From Hydractinia symbiolongicarpus (Eukaryota; Cnidaria; Hydrozoa; Anthoathecata; Hydractiniidae): a stretch of 60,000 nt of DNA. The position numbers and the translations under genes are program-made. The notes beneath the pieces are model-generated. The model saw nothing but the letters and a program-made list of their open reading frames with translations, did not search any database and had not been told where the DNA came from. Shown here one piece after another: positions 22,378-34,709 of the stretch. Positions within the stretch are counted from its first letter, which is position 1, and every line of letters begins with the position of its first letter. The stretch is taken from NCBI RefSeq assembly GCF_029227915.1, contig NC_079880.1:30933501-30993500 (forward strand), written 5' to 3'.

Positions 22378-22954
22378 GCCGGGGCAAATCGATCAACATT
22401 CTCAGTCAAAATTCTCGTGAACATTTTGAGCAACATGTTGATACGATTTGCTATACCCTCGTTAACATTCTCATCAACATTTTGAGCAACTACATTCTAC
22501 TGAAACGTGACCATTCATTCTCTTTTTTCAAAATGGCGGAGAAGGAAGCTGCAGCATGTTTATTGCTGGCATTGGTAATAGATGACGATGAAAAAAGAAA
22601 GCGGACGGAGTCTTTCTTCGTACAGGTCAAGCAGTTTCTCCAATAATTCATCGTTCCTTTTAAATTTTTGTTTACCAGCAGTGGTAGTTGCAGGATCAGC
22701 TGAAGTAGTGACTTCCGCCATTATCAAAGTGAATAATCTCTATTTTTTGATCTTATTTTCATACATGTCGTGTATACACTCGAACAAAAACATTTAAATT
22801 CGTGCTAGAACATTCGAATTTGCAATTAAATAATTCGAAAATACTGAAAAATGTTGCCAGAAGTGTTAATGGCTATAGCAAATCGAGTCAACATGTTCTT
22901 TAACAAATGTTGACGGGTAGTGTTGCTCAAAAAGGTGCCTCGATTTGCCCCGGC
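22378..22954 (+). mobile_element. Harbinger/PIF-like non-autonomous element 1
   Basis: The 15-bp inverted repeat GCCGGGGCAAATCGA lies at 22378-22392 and, inverted, at 22940-22954. Internal GTCAACATTTTGAGCAAC-type words are also inverted. Inside, an ATG frame at 22533-22646 encodes MAEKEAAACLLLALVIDDDE and a basic tail, resembling the N-terminus of PIF/Harbinger proteins. A structurally similar element is at 38.1-38.8 kb. No clear 3-bp target duplication is visible. Confidence 0.6.
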
Positions 22955-23088
22955 CTTTAGGTTAGCGACTATGTTTATCGTTTTTTATATAAAAAGACTA
23001 TGGGTTTTTAATAATATCTTCCTTTCCATTTTTTTTACCTGTTAGCCGTAGGTGGTTTTTTGTTGTACATAACGGCATATGAGAAAAG

Positions 23089-23944
23089 TGATACCCGATA
23101 CCCTATGTGATACCCGAGACCCAAAATCCGATACCCGAGACCCTGACACCGATACCCGATACCCAAGACCCGAGACCCAATATCCTGATATGGATACCCG
23201 AGGCCCGATACCCTGATTTTTTTTATTATCATTTTTGTTGTTGTTGTTGTTGAATATAAAAGATATAAAAACACATTTTGATATGTATATTTCTTCGTTA
23301 TAATAGGGGAATATTTGTTAAACGTAATATGTGAATATGCTGCTGGCTCAACAATGGTTTTATATCACCAGGAACTACAATTCAACTAGCATCAAAAAAA
23401 TTATTTTGTCTGCTTAAACATGATTAAATTGATAATAGACTTTTTTAAATTCATTAGATAATATTTTTTTTTTTTTGATGTAGGATCGAAATAACTCCTT
23501 TTGCTTTTCAAAACCACGATTCAATTTTGTATATATCCGATGGAATATTTGACTGAAATTTCCCTCCACAACCATAGTAAGTTGATACATTTTTGTGGGT
23601 GTAGTTGAGAAGGAACAAGACATAACCGTTATCTGTTGGCACAGGTGGTGCTGGTTTTATTCACTGTTGTTGAAGGTTGGACGTTCTCATTAATTATTCA
23701 CTTATCAAACGTGCGCTTTTCTTCGAATAAACCAACGTATCATCTCTGTTACGTTTAAAAAGCCAGAAAATAATCAGAAAAAATTAGGATTTTTATTAAA
23801 ATAAAACATCATTGAAAAAAATAAAAAAATCAAAAAAATCAAAAAAATCAAAAAAATCAAAAAAATCAGGGTATCGGGTATCGGTATTAGGGTATTGGGT
23901 CTCGGGTCCCGGGTATCATTGTCAGGATATCGGGTCCCGGGTAT
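23089..23944. repeat. Inverted GGGTATC/GGGTCTC minisatellite pair
   Basis: The left array (23089-23216) is built of GATACCCGA/GAGACCC units. The right array (23867-23944) is the reverse complement (GGGTATCGGGTATC, GGGTCTCGGGTCCC). The inner ends are exact inverses (ATCAGGGTATCGGG), each joined to a T/A-rich run. The right side also has five CAAAAAAAT repeats. All lies in intron 1 of the NXPE gene. The central 600 bp contains a 69-codon minus frame without a recognised domain. Confidence 0.7.
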
Positions 23945-24039
23945 AACATTACAACTACATAGATTGTGGTAGGGGAACTAAAAAAGACTAAATAAGTAAT
24001 TTAAAAAGTGATCTTTATTTATGGTTTATTATGACTTAC

Positions 24040-24553
24040 CACTCTTAAACCACCACGAAGGAGGGTCTCTCAAACCATCACATAAACTCCAAATCAACTC
24101 AACCGTGACAGTATAATTACCAGGTTCTACAAAACTAAAAAAACTTTCATACGTTCCATTGTTGTTATCCTTCAATTCAACATGAAATGATGATGGACCA
24201 ACCACATTCATCCACCAGAAGTCTCCACCAATCAGTTTGCTTTGATTTAATTTATTGTAAGTAATAATTTTTATGTAGCTCTTTTCCATAGTTGATTTGA
24301 TGTCAAACATGAATTCGCTAAATTCTAATTTTGTATGCAGAGTTTTATTGTCTGACTTTAAGGTCCAATCAATGAACGTCTGACATGGATCATTATATTC
24401 TTTTAAGCATTGCATAGGTGGCAAATACTCATCACATGATGAGCTTGTATATATATGGACTGAAATGCTTGAGTAAGGTGCGTAGTAGAAGTAAAGATAT
24501 GTCGAGGAGACAACTAAACTTGTCAGAAACATATATCGCATATTCGAAGGCAT
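24040..24553 (-). CDS. NXPE family member, exon 1 (signal anchor and NXPE/Ig-like domain)
   Basis: The gene encodes a secreted or Golgi-type II protein of the neurexophilin and PC-esterase family. Exon 1 starts at the ATG at 24553 (MPSNMRYMFLTSLVVSSTYL), giving a short cytoplasmic end and one hydrophobic signal anchor (about residues 7-28). The lumenal part has CDEYLPPMQCLKEY and a filamin/Ig-like segment: YNKLNQSKLIGGDFWWMNVV, FHVELKDNNNGTYESFFSF, PGNYTVTVELIW. This is the neurexophilin-like fold seen in all NXPE proteins. It ends AGT-G|GTAAGTC (phase 1), and exons 2 (22357-21660) and 3 (20731-20537) continue in phase, giving about 468 residues, slightly shorter than vertebrate NXPE. The biochemical substrate is not established for invertebrate members. 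I see no lesion, so it is probably functional. An in-frame codon upstream is TTG, not ATG. Confidence 0.86.
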
Positions 24554-24599
24554 CTTTCTTACCAAAAAAGATGATGATGGTTGAAATAGTAATCGCTTG

Positions 24600-26850
24600 A
24601 ACTTGCTTTCAACAACAACGCAAAAATTGTGCTTACTAAAAAGATTCGTTAAATTTAATCTAATCCATAGTAAACGTGTTTTGGTTAAGTTTTATTCCTG
24701 AATAACCTATTTTTACAAAATTGCTCGTTACAACTGATGGTATGAAGTCCGATCTGAGACCTTAAGCCACGCTGGATCAATTAATGCTTGATGTTACCAC
24801 AGAGAAGTACGAATGGAAAACAATACGAATGTACGAAAGGATGTGTTTTTATACATCTTGTGTTGTAAAAAACACCTTACCTTAGTGAAGTCAATGGTGA
24901 AGCTATAAAAATAATTATTCCATAATAATAATAATAAAATTTTAACTTTTTTTTATCACTATCCCTATAAAAGTCGTGGTAACCCGTGTATGGCAAATTA
25001 TCGTAAAAAATGTTGAGTTAAGAAATCCAACCAAAAGAGCCAATCAGATCGCTTAATTTCTATCGATTTCTAAAGCGTTTGTAGCATATCTAACATAGAA
25101 TTAACTTACTGTGAGAGTTCCTATAGCAACAACCTGATATGTCTATTGTAACGTCACAATTTGAGGCGTTTTGTTGCTAGGAACAAAATTTCGTTTGAAG
25201 TTTTGTTAGAATTATTTTACAAAAATGTGTTGGTTATTGAAACAATTTAAGTGTTGGCACGTTTTTTTATAAGAAGAATTATTTCACCTTCAGGAAAAAA
25301 ATATTTACAATGTATGATGTTTGTTTTGAATGTTTCCTTGAACCGCCAAATGGGAAGCCGAATTATTTTTTTTGTTCTTAAAGATTCCTTGTGTTTATTT
25401 TACTTGCGTCGCCCTTTTTAAGCTATTTGAAAGAGATTGGAAAGATATCTAGGCATTTGTATATTTTTTTAAAAAAATCATGGTCAGTCAATATCTTGAG
25501 GTGTTGTATTTAAAGTTTTGCCAAGGTATAAAGGGTTATATATATTGTTTTGTTTATTCAGTTTGGTGTTTTGAACACTATACGAAATATAAATTATTAT
25601 AATTATGATTGATAACAGAAATTAAATGTTTCGCTCCAATCTTGTACTTAATTTTTAAACATGACTGTTTTTTTAGCCATTTTTCGGCATGTCAAAAAAA
25701 ACATCACCTGACAAATAGTCCACAGCCGAAAGATGTCGAAAATTTTTCTTAGGCAGTTATGTAGGGCGGGTTAGAGGTTGAAAACAACTATTTTCTTTCT
25801 TTTACCTTTTATTACTGGTTAGGGAGGAGAGCTAAGCTTCCGACGGCACTGAAAATAAGATAATGTAAGCTATTGATTCGATTTAAAAGGTACTGTATCG
25901 GCGATTTTTTCACTATTTTTCACCCAATCATCTCTCCTTACAAAGTGGTATAATCAATTAGAATTTTAACTATAATACCTCACTGAAAAATGCACGACGA
26001 TGTACGCCCCAATGTAAACTTTACCACTCCCTTAAAAATATGTTCACTTCTGTTGACTAGCTAGCAAGCTGCTGTTACAAAATATATGTCAAACATATAT
26101 AATTTATTAGCCAGTTACAATACCGCTTTACTCTCACATTACAGCTCAGACTTGTTTGGAATGTCTTGTCTTTCTTAAGCTAATCTATTTTAGAATAACA
26201 TGGTTCGCAGCAATCATAAACAATGCAAGTAAAAAGTTTCGGGAAATTGAATCTAGGGAAAAAAGAAGAATGCCTTAAATGTCCAAATTGGTTGACTTTT
26301 CATCCTTCGACGGAAAATTGTTAAATCAGACACACAGTCTTGCGCATTGTGATTACCTGGCAGTTATTATATCTTTTTTTGTTGTCGGAAGTTATAATAT
26401 TGTTTTAGAAAAAAAAGGATAACTTCCCAATTATTGTACCAGCAATCAATTGTGCGGTTTGTCGCAATTTTCTTTTTATTGCAGTCACAAAATGTGACAA
26501 AAAAACTTTTAAATCAGCGAGACTGAGTTAATAATGACCTTGTACAATTTCAACAACTTTTACAACATTAACAGCTTCTAATAATCACTTATAGCTAGAT
26601 TTACAGCTTCGCTAAAACCAGCCACATCAACACCATCATTTTACACTTTTTAGGCTTTTTTCACACTAATAGTGTTAACAGCGTTAAGGTGCTTTAAAGT
26701 GCTATTGGTGTTAAATACACATGAAACAAAATTTTTATTTTTATATCATTGAAAATCTTTTTAATTTAAATATAATATAAATTTTTAACAGGAGGAAATG
26801 TATAATTACCAACATTTTTTTCTCAGTTTCTTCAATAAAATTTAATTTAT
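24600..26850. other. No gene seen
   Basis: AT-rich spacer upstream of the NXPE gene, whose promoter should lie in the first few hundred bases. No TATA element or CpG cluster can be asserted. No convincing ORF. Confidence 0.45.
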
Positions 26851-26851
26851 A

Positions 26852-27033
26852 TTGAAGAAGAATTACTTTATTCATCACAAACATACTGCCTGACAGTGAG
26901 CGTATTTTTAATTCTCAACAGGAAATGTTTAACACCGATCGGACCTCCGATCGTTGGACGAGTATAATCCGTGTAGGTCACATGGAAGAAGAACTGCTTT
27001 GTTCATCACTAACATACTGCCTGGCAGTGAGCG
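26852..27033. repeat. Direct repeat, two ~50-bp copies 131 bp apart
   Basis: GAAGAAGAAYTRCTTTRTTC and ATCACWAACATACTGCCTG plus RCAGTGAGCG occur at about 26852-26903 and 26983-27033 with about 90 percent identity by eye. Between them is GATCGGACCTCCGATCG, a short palindrome. Confidence 0.6.
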
Positions 27034-27630
27034 GGATTCTAAGGTCGCAGCATACTCTCACACACTGTCTGCTTAAAGGGTACAACAAAAAAGCACGAAG
27101 CTAGAAATTCGAAACTAGACCTTAAAAAACAAAACCGAGACAACGTCTTAGTACTCAATGAAATAGATTTGAATTGTGTGATTTTTTTATACGGTATGCT
27201 TTAAATGATGTACCTTTTATGCTCCGGAACCAGAACTTGAAAAAGTTGTTCGAATATATTTTAAGGGCCTGATACACTTGTACAATATAACTGAAATATT
27301 ACTTATAATATCAATTTCTTAAAATATGTTTAAAATATGGTTATAATTTCTTATAATATAGCTATAATATGTATAATTTTAACACCTGGCATGTGCGTCA
27401 TAACCTCGTAATTTGCTGCATGGCTATAATACTTGAATAAAATCAAACGAGTTTGATTTTAATAATATTGGTGGTGATCTGGTTTCGAATGCCTAGTTAG
27501 TTTGTGTGACAATAGATCTATTATCTGCTAGCGTTGTTGTGGCAACGATGGTATGAAATTAAATGAAATTATAACGATATTTTAACAAATTATAAGTATA
27601 TTGTAGAAAAATTATAACTGTATTATAGAA

Positions 27631-27874
27631 TTTATTATATACCCGTAAGCAAAAACAGCCATTGAATAAATAATCGTATTCCACCCGTATTATTCAATGC
27701 TTGTGACGTAACAATAGTTTTGACAAAACATTCGTAAACGCATGTTTTGATTTTATCCTTTCCGCCTCATTAATTTTTATCGTAATTAACTGTGATAATG
27801 AAACGAAAACAAAACAAACACAAAACAAAATAAGTAATATTAATTATAACAATCTCTTTTGGGTATATAATAAA
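27631..27874. mobile_element. MITE with 14-bp terminal inverted repeats
   Basis: TTTATTATATACCC (27631-27644) and GGGTATATAATAAA (27861-27874) are exact inverses bounding a 244-bp non-coding element. A foldback element follows immediately. Confidence 0.6.
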
Positions 27875-27878
27875 ACAT

Positions 27879-28013
27879 ATATACAATAGGTAAACATAGG
27901 TTATTGGATTTATTAACCCTCGGTGATATTATATTCAACTCCGCTGCGCGTCGTTGAATATAAATCACCTCGGGTTAATAAATCTCAATAACCTATGTTT
28001 ACCTATTGTATAT
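27879..28013. repeat. Foldback element with ~60-bp arms
   Basis: ATATACAATAGGTAAACATA ... opens the left arm, and its near-perfect complement closes the element at 28013. The loop region reads TTCAACTCCGCTGCGCGTCG. It is strongly self-complementary and non-coding. Confidence 0.75.
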
Positions 28014-29239
28014 CTACTTAATATTTAATGATATTATACAAGTGTATCCTGGCCTTTACGTCTTCCAAGCTCATTATTTGATGACAAAATAACACTATTC
28101 GATGGAAAATTTATCTGGCTTTCAGAAAGTATATTCCTTCTTATATTTTTTTTCGAAGTTTAGAAAAAATTAGTCAGTATCTCCATATGGGTAATAGGTG
28201 TTATCATGTATCCTTAAGGCGCTTTCACTACTAACATTTTTAGCTAGATAGCAAGCTAACTGGTTAAAAATGTTTGTCACTGTCACAATAGCGATGTTGT
28301 TGACTTTCTAAGTTAGCTAGCTGTAATATAGCAGTTGAAGCAACAGCAATAGTGAGCGCTTTATCTACAAAAACACAGGCAGAGTCTAGAAACTGGTTGA
28401 CCTGCTGACGTTAGTGGGTTTGGCTACATTCCAAATAAAGTCCAACATCTTCGATCGACATCATTTTCTGTTATTGTTGTTGTTGTCATTTCATAGCAAA
28501 CATTTTAAAAATGTTTTCGCTCAATCCACGCACGTGATTTTTGAGAAACAAAAACGGTAAAAAATATTTTTCGTCGGAATGAAAGAAGTGAGAGAAGTGA
28601 GACAACAAGGGTAGTTTAAGCAGTATTTAAAACACACATTTTACACATATGTGATTTCAGAATAAAGATATACATTAACTAATTAACTTTCTTAGTGTGT
28701 TTGACAAGTTGAACTTTACACTCCTTGTTCTTAGTATTAAAGTGTTAAAATGCAAGGGCTTTTCTGATCACTTCACAGCATTGCTCTAGGTCGTATTACA
28801 TAAAAAAAATTATTTACATTCCCAAACTATGCCAAATATATAATTCTGAAATTTTTCTAATGATTGTGCTCTGTAAAAAAACATTATGCTCGGGAGGCTC
28901 AATTCACAAAGTGTATTTACTTTTTTCGTATATTCAGTTAAAATATTACTAGGAGTACGTTCACAGCTAAAACTCAGATGTTCTGAGAAGAAAGAGGTAT
29001 GTACAAATAAGAAGAATTGGAAACTAAAAAAAAGTCGGAAGGTCGCAAGTTTAAAGAACTAATAATATTTCATTTTATTTCTGCGTACCCTAACCCCCTG
29101 ACCTCTCAATAACTTCTGTAAGCTTTCTCAATGTCAGGATTCTTTCGGGCTCTGATCCAGTTCTAGAACGAATTTTAAGATTCTGTTTAAAGTCTGTGGT
29201 AGTTTAATAAAAGTATCTTATGACATAATGCCTAAAAAT
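28014..29239. other. No gene seen
   Basis: AT-rich spacer with scattered TAGCTAG words (28230-28330). No supported ORF or RNA gene. Confidence 0.4.
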
Positions 29240-29520
29240 TAGGACCGACCGAAAATTTGAACAGGTTATAATGTTTCAAAACTTTTCTAGAATGACTCTT
29301 TGTGATGAAATAGTTGCAAGTTCCAAGTTCTGAGCATAGTGCTAACAAAAGTTATATTTTACTGATTATAGAGGAATAAAAAATTTAAGAGTAATATCAA
29401 ATATCTGGCGCTCTAGGAGGTATGAGACCTAAAAATTTGGCCCGCATGTTTCTGATTACTTTTATGAAAACTCATTAGGTATCGTTGCGATGGGTCATTA
29501 AGGCATTGCTAATTTAAGGA
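29240..29520 (+). mobile_element. Internal fragment of the piggyBac-type element family
   Basis: Shares, with divergence, the order GTTGCAAGTTYCAAGTTYT, AGGTATGRGACCTAAAAATT and CAGTAAGTATCATAGCC-like words with 6240-6490. The terminal repeats are absent. Confidence 0.6.
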
Positions 29521-30009
29521 GAATTAACTTTTATCTGCAAATACACTTTTTCCAAAACTCATCGCAGTTTATCTATCCGGAAAAAATTGATTAAAAATGA
29601 ATGCCAAAGGACTTGTATTGTCTGCAACGCAACTTAACATAATTCATCTCACATGAATCATTTTTTAAGTGTTGAAGCCGTCATCAACACTCGATGGTAG
29701 GGACGTCAGAGCGACCATCAGAATTACTTTCACACTGTAATTAACCCGAATATATTTGTATAGACTGAATTTTGCAGATTCGGAGAACAAGGCAGCATTT
29801 GAAATATAATTTATTTATAAATTTTGAAATTCTTTATATCAATTACTGTATAATTTTTAGTTAAGCACTGATGAAGTGTTGCCAAATTATTTAATGCACG
29901 GCCTGAAAGGTAAAAAAGTGTTTGAAAAAATGAAGCTTTCTGGCATCACTGAATCACCCGCGACCCTGCAGTGATTAGCAATTTTTAAACTTAACATTAA
30001 GTTCATTGG

Positions 30010-30320
30010 AACGTCTTGAAAACGTCACATATGATGCCTTTTAAAGACGTCTTTATGACGTCAGTAAATGACGTCGTCGTTTATTGAAATTATAGCAAAT
30101 ACATGTCGTCGTAATAACGTTTTACCTGGTCATAGAAGGACGTCTTTTTGACGTAATGGAGACGTCTTTGTGTCAGTTGGAAAGCTCTTTCCAACTGGAT
30201 CACGATTTCGACGTTGCATTTCTTTTTTAAACTGACGTCGGTTAGAGGTCGCAATTTCCGACGTCAGATTTATACAGCACGACGTTGCATCGACGTTGCA
30301 GGGACGCAAATTTAATAAAC
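30010..30320. repeat. ACGTC-rich block
   Basis: More than fifteen ACGTC/GACGT words occur in about 300 bp (for example AAAGACGTCTTTATGACGTC), against almost none in flanking sequence. It includes a perfect 24-bp hairpin at 30174-30197 (CAGTTGGAAAG-CT-CTTTCCAACTG). The overlapping 115-codon minus frame looks like a by-product of the repeat. Confidence 0.55.
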
Positions 30321-30959
30321 ACGAAAATAGTCTTATCAATTCTTCTGAGCTTCCTGCGCTATATTCGAAAAATTGCAGGGTGGAATCGGCCCTAAACCGC
30401 CTACTAATATGACTTAAATCCAGCAAAAAGTAAAAGACGGTATTCTCTATTATAATAGCCGTATTTTGTGTGTTCAAAATGGTTGCTTTTGGTTGTTTTT
30501 TTTGGAAAATGATCTCGGGGCCCGTATTTTACGGACCTCCATTTTTCGGTTGAACGCAGGTTAATTTCGGAATAATTTCAGAATCACGCCAGAATCGGAT
30601 AAACAACGATAACATGATTGAAGGCCATTTTTGGTTTGGAAGTGATGTTGTGAGGTTTGCAGGTCTCCTTTCGATACTTTTCCCTCCGAATACTTTGTAT
30701 CTATAAAAATATTTATTTTCTGTGTGTTTTTACATGTTAAGTTGAATATTTCATCACGTTTTTTAGCCATGTATAAATCTTAAACAAATCAATTTTAAGT
30801 TTCTAGCTAGCTAAAAACGTAGATTTTAAGGCAGCATCCTGCTTTTAAAGGCATGGTATCTTCATGTATCCCTATTCTTTTAATGTTTAATTTAGTTTGG
30901 TTTATTGCTATTTATTTTTATGTTGAAGTTGGGTCTACCTAGCTAGCTGGCTCCTCTTT
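30321..30959. other. No gene seen
   Basis: Short frames only. TAGCTAGCTA words recur near 30807 and 30940. Confidence 0.4.
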
Positions 30960-33153
30960 TAGCTACCTCTGACTAAAAAGTGAAAGTATAGTCAAATACA
31001 GTTTTTACCTAGCTACAACGAATTCTTATGCTAAATGCAGTTAGGTAGCTTCACCCATTGTTAGTATCATGACTTTAAACCTATTCTGCAAAATTAAATG
31101 GCCGAGTGATACTTTTAACTGGGCGGGTAACGACAAACTGTTTCTTGTGTTTTTATTTAAACCGAATTTGCGATAAACGTTTTTTGGAAAAGGGTACTAT
31201 TGTCTATGTGTCAATTCAACTATGTTTAATTGTTCATGTGTTTTTTTAAACAGAGTCTGCGAGAAAAAGGATATTATTTATATACGCCTGTGCAACACCA
31301 TTTTACTGTATTAAGCGCTCAGCCCAGTCTCACGATTATGTTTTTTTAACTTTTGCAATAAATTATGCCGCAAAATAAAATAATATTCATCGATTGCTTT
31401 TGCTATGATAAAGTTGCAACAGTTTGTAATTTCTGTTTTTATTTCAGGTATCTTGGAAAAGTAATTACTTCAACAATATGTAACAGTCGCAACAGTGAAC
31501 GGTATATGCGCGGTATATTTAAACAGCAAAGATGCACAACCTTTTTCGGTTTTATAAGTTTTATAAAAGTTGGACGAGCTAATGAGCTGTTGTTTAAACT
31601 AAAGATTTGAGCATATTTTTCATATTTTTTTTAATTTTAAATCATAACCGCTTTTTTTCAGCATTTGCCCTGCTGCTGCTATAACAATCCCCGCAACAGT
31701 ATTTATTATTGGTATTTATTGTAAAAAGAGAGTTTTTTAAAAAATTATACTTTTTATCTTAGCGTGTAGACAGGTATATTACCTGCAACGAAACTTATAA
31801 GTTTTTTTCTTACAACTAAACGGTCCGTTTAAACTTACCGTGTATTTTAGCCTTAATTCAAGATTAAAATGAATACATTATTTTAATACACCATTTTTAA
31901 TAATAATTTACGCCCGTGACTTTAATCGCCGATTCCGCTCAGGAGCCACAGAAAACAAATAGGACGGTTTTACTGAAACAAATCCAAGATTGTCGCGGCC
32001 TGGGCATGCCAAAGAAAAAACATGAGGAACAAAACATGACGGCCATTTTAGTTTTTAAAATGATGGTGGTAAGTGTTGTTTGTAGATCTTTTTCACATTT
32101 TTGTCTTCTATAAGCTCTTTATTGTTGCAATACTTGTTTTTTATGTTCTAAAGTGTTAAGATAAAGTATTGTCACGTTTTTTAGCTACATACAGATCTTA
32201 AACGCACCAGTTTTAGGATTTTTGGCTAGGAACGAATATTTTTAAGGCTAGCTAGGTAGTTAGCTAGAGCCTTACTTATTACTATTCTATTTGGTAAAAG
32301 AGATTTTTATCGAGGATGTAGCCATTTAGCTAGCTCATATCTTTGGCTGAAAAGTGAGAGTATATATAAAGATGATGCAGTGTGGCTACAACAATATTCT
32401 TAAGCAATAATTCTTATGCTAAATGCAATTAGCTAGGTAGCTACATCTTTTATTATTTCCCTGAAAACGTTTTCTACAAATAAAATGGCTGAGCGATTAT
32501 TTTAGGATGGGTAACGACAGGCTGTTCCATGTGTTTTTATTTAAACTGTGTTGCAATGAAGTTTTTCTGGAAAAGGATATTATGCCTGTTGAACTCTGCT
32601 CAACTATACTAAGCGGTTAGTCCAGTTTTAAAAACAGACTATTTTATTGTAAAAGGCTGTTACGCCTATGTGCATGTGCAACACGGTTTATATACTAAGG
32701 TCAGCCCACTGTGACAATTAATTTTTAAACTGTCCTGGGAGTCAGCGAGAAAAAAATTTTAAAACGGTATTATCCCTATATGCTGTGCAACACTGTTTAA
32801 CTGTACTAAGCGATCAGGCCGGTGTCACGAATAAATTTTTAACTTTAACAAAATTTTATTCCACAAAATAAAGTAATACTGACTGATCGTTTTTCTATTG
32901 TACAGTAACAACGGTTTTTAAACTCTGTTTTTATTTAAGCTATCATTGCGGGAAAGTTATCTTTTTTAAAAATATTATGGTGTATGCGTTTCACTCAATT
33001 TACGACATACTGCATACCTGTACTAAAGCACTCCATCTGAGCGTTTGGCACAGTTTACGGCTGTTATTAAGCGCTCCAGAAAGTGTTCAACACCGGGTCA
33101 CACCTTTACTTGTGGCTTAACCCGGTGGTTTGACGCCGGGTTTCCCGGCTAGT
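30960..33153 (+). repeat. Dispersed repeat family B, with internal subrepeats and Helitron-like 3' end
   Basis: The block contains at least five variants of a ~100-130 bp unit (TGTGTTTTTATTTAAAC, GGAAAAGGRTATTAT, CTGTGCAACAC..TTTA, CTAAGCGNTCAGYCCAGT). Units lie near 31.15, 31.25, 32.53, 32.64 and 32.74 kb. The right end (33135-33153) is the hairpin GCCGGG-TTT-CCCGGC running into CTAG and T. The same terminus appears inverted at 59228, and other copies at 8.9 and 59.3-60 kb. No transposase is encoded. Confidence 0.55.
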
Positions 33154-34709
33154 AAAAGCAATATTGTTAAACAGAGGTCGGTTCAAGAGGTCGGGTAAAA
33201 CGTGTTAACATTAGCAAGGCGAACTGCACACGGCAAGGCTGCTGAATAAGAATTCATGATTTGATTGTTGTTGATGTTGATTTTGAAGACCAGACCGACT
33301 GGCTTGACCGATTGATTTATTATGGAGCAGACCGTCAAAATAAATTAATTTACATGTTACAGCCATCATAAAAAAAAGAAAGTCTTGAAACAAAGACCAA
33401 GAATGAAAATTTTTGCAGAGTTTTGCAGAAGGTATTTTAACCTAAAACTTTGCAGAACGACAACGCACTAGACCTAAAATATGAATCAGTCTGTTACAAA
33501 TACCAGTTTTGTTTACATCTTTGTGAGTGCTGAATTATTTATAATTGAGTATTTTTACACATTTGCTAAACGGGGACTAAATGAAAAAACAATGGAATAT
33601 ATTTCTTCTTATTGTGATGATCACGAGTCAATACGCACAAAATAATTAAACAAGGTAAAGTTAAAGATCAAAATAGCAAAAATGTTGAACAACATGCTGA
33701 ACTTACTGAACAAATTTGTGAGTAAAAATGATAGGGAAAATAAAGATTCGTAAATATATAGATGTAGCCTCCATATTGTGCGTTTGATTTGTCGTTGAAT
33801 ATGTCCGGTCTGTATATTTATTCAGATTTGGCGCAATTTCATCATAACAAACTTCATCTTTCGAAGTTGGTAGTAATGTTGTGGAAGAGGGACTCAAAAC
33901 ATGAAAAAAATATTGTTGTTGGTTATGACAGATATTTCTTGTTCAAAGAAGTTTAAACGAAGGTTATAAAAAGCTGTTACTACTATAGTACGCAAAATAT
34001 TCTTGGTTATCTTCAGTCAAAGCTCTTATTCTTGACGTGTACTGGTAAGTACATCCAAAATGAACCTACTTATTTCAACCCCATAGAGCCATAGAAATTC
34101 TGCAAAATTGTTGCCAGGAAGATATATGGATACTTAGTTGTGAAAAATATTTATTTCTTATTAGAGTAGTTATCTTAGTAGATTTTAGAATTAAGAAATC
34201 TATAAATTTTTTCATCTTGCTAAAAAATAATTTTTTGTTCGCCTCTCCTTTAAAATTAAGATACTTGTTTACTTTTTTAGTACAGGTTAGCACAAGTATT
34301 CTTTGAAAATAAGTAAAAAGAAATAAAAATGCTAATAAAAGATGTAAGATATATTAGTTTCTAGTAATTTATACATTTCTAATTTTTGAGTTGTTTAATA
34401 TACCTTTTTTTATTAAGGAACCACGTACTTTGTTCAAATGCTTATGTTAGGAGGCTTTTTAGACGCAGGCGAAAAGCTTGATCAGCAACCATGTGCTTTC
34501 CTGTTTAACGTTGGCCTCTTTTCACGCCAACAGAGCATACTGCAAAACAAAGAAGTTTTTTCAATTATCTGCAAATTCTCCTTATTTCAGAATGTGATTT
34601 TCTTAAAAAAACCTGAAAGCTTATAGACTGAATTCGTATTATAGCTAATGCAAAAACTTATAAAGTCTGTTAAACGATACTCTGATGAGCAGAAAATTTT
34701 CTTATTTCG
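33154..34709. other. No gene seen
   Basis: No domain-bearing ORF. It probably includes the 3'-untranslated region of the minus-strand gene ending at 34710. Confidence 0.4.

Noticed and set aside
23414-23623. Possible extra NXPE exon in intron 1
   Set aside because: Exon 1 and exon 2 already join in exact phase, and the frame has no NXPE motif.
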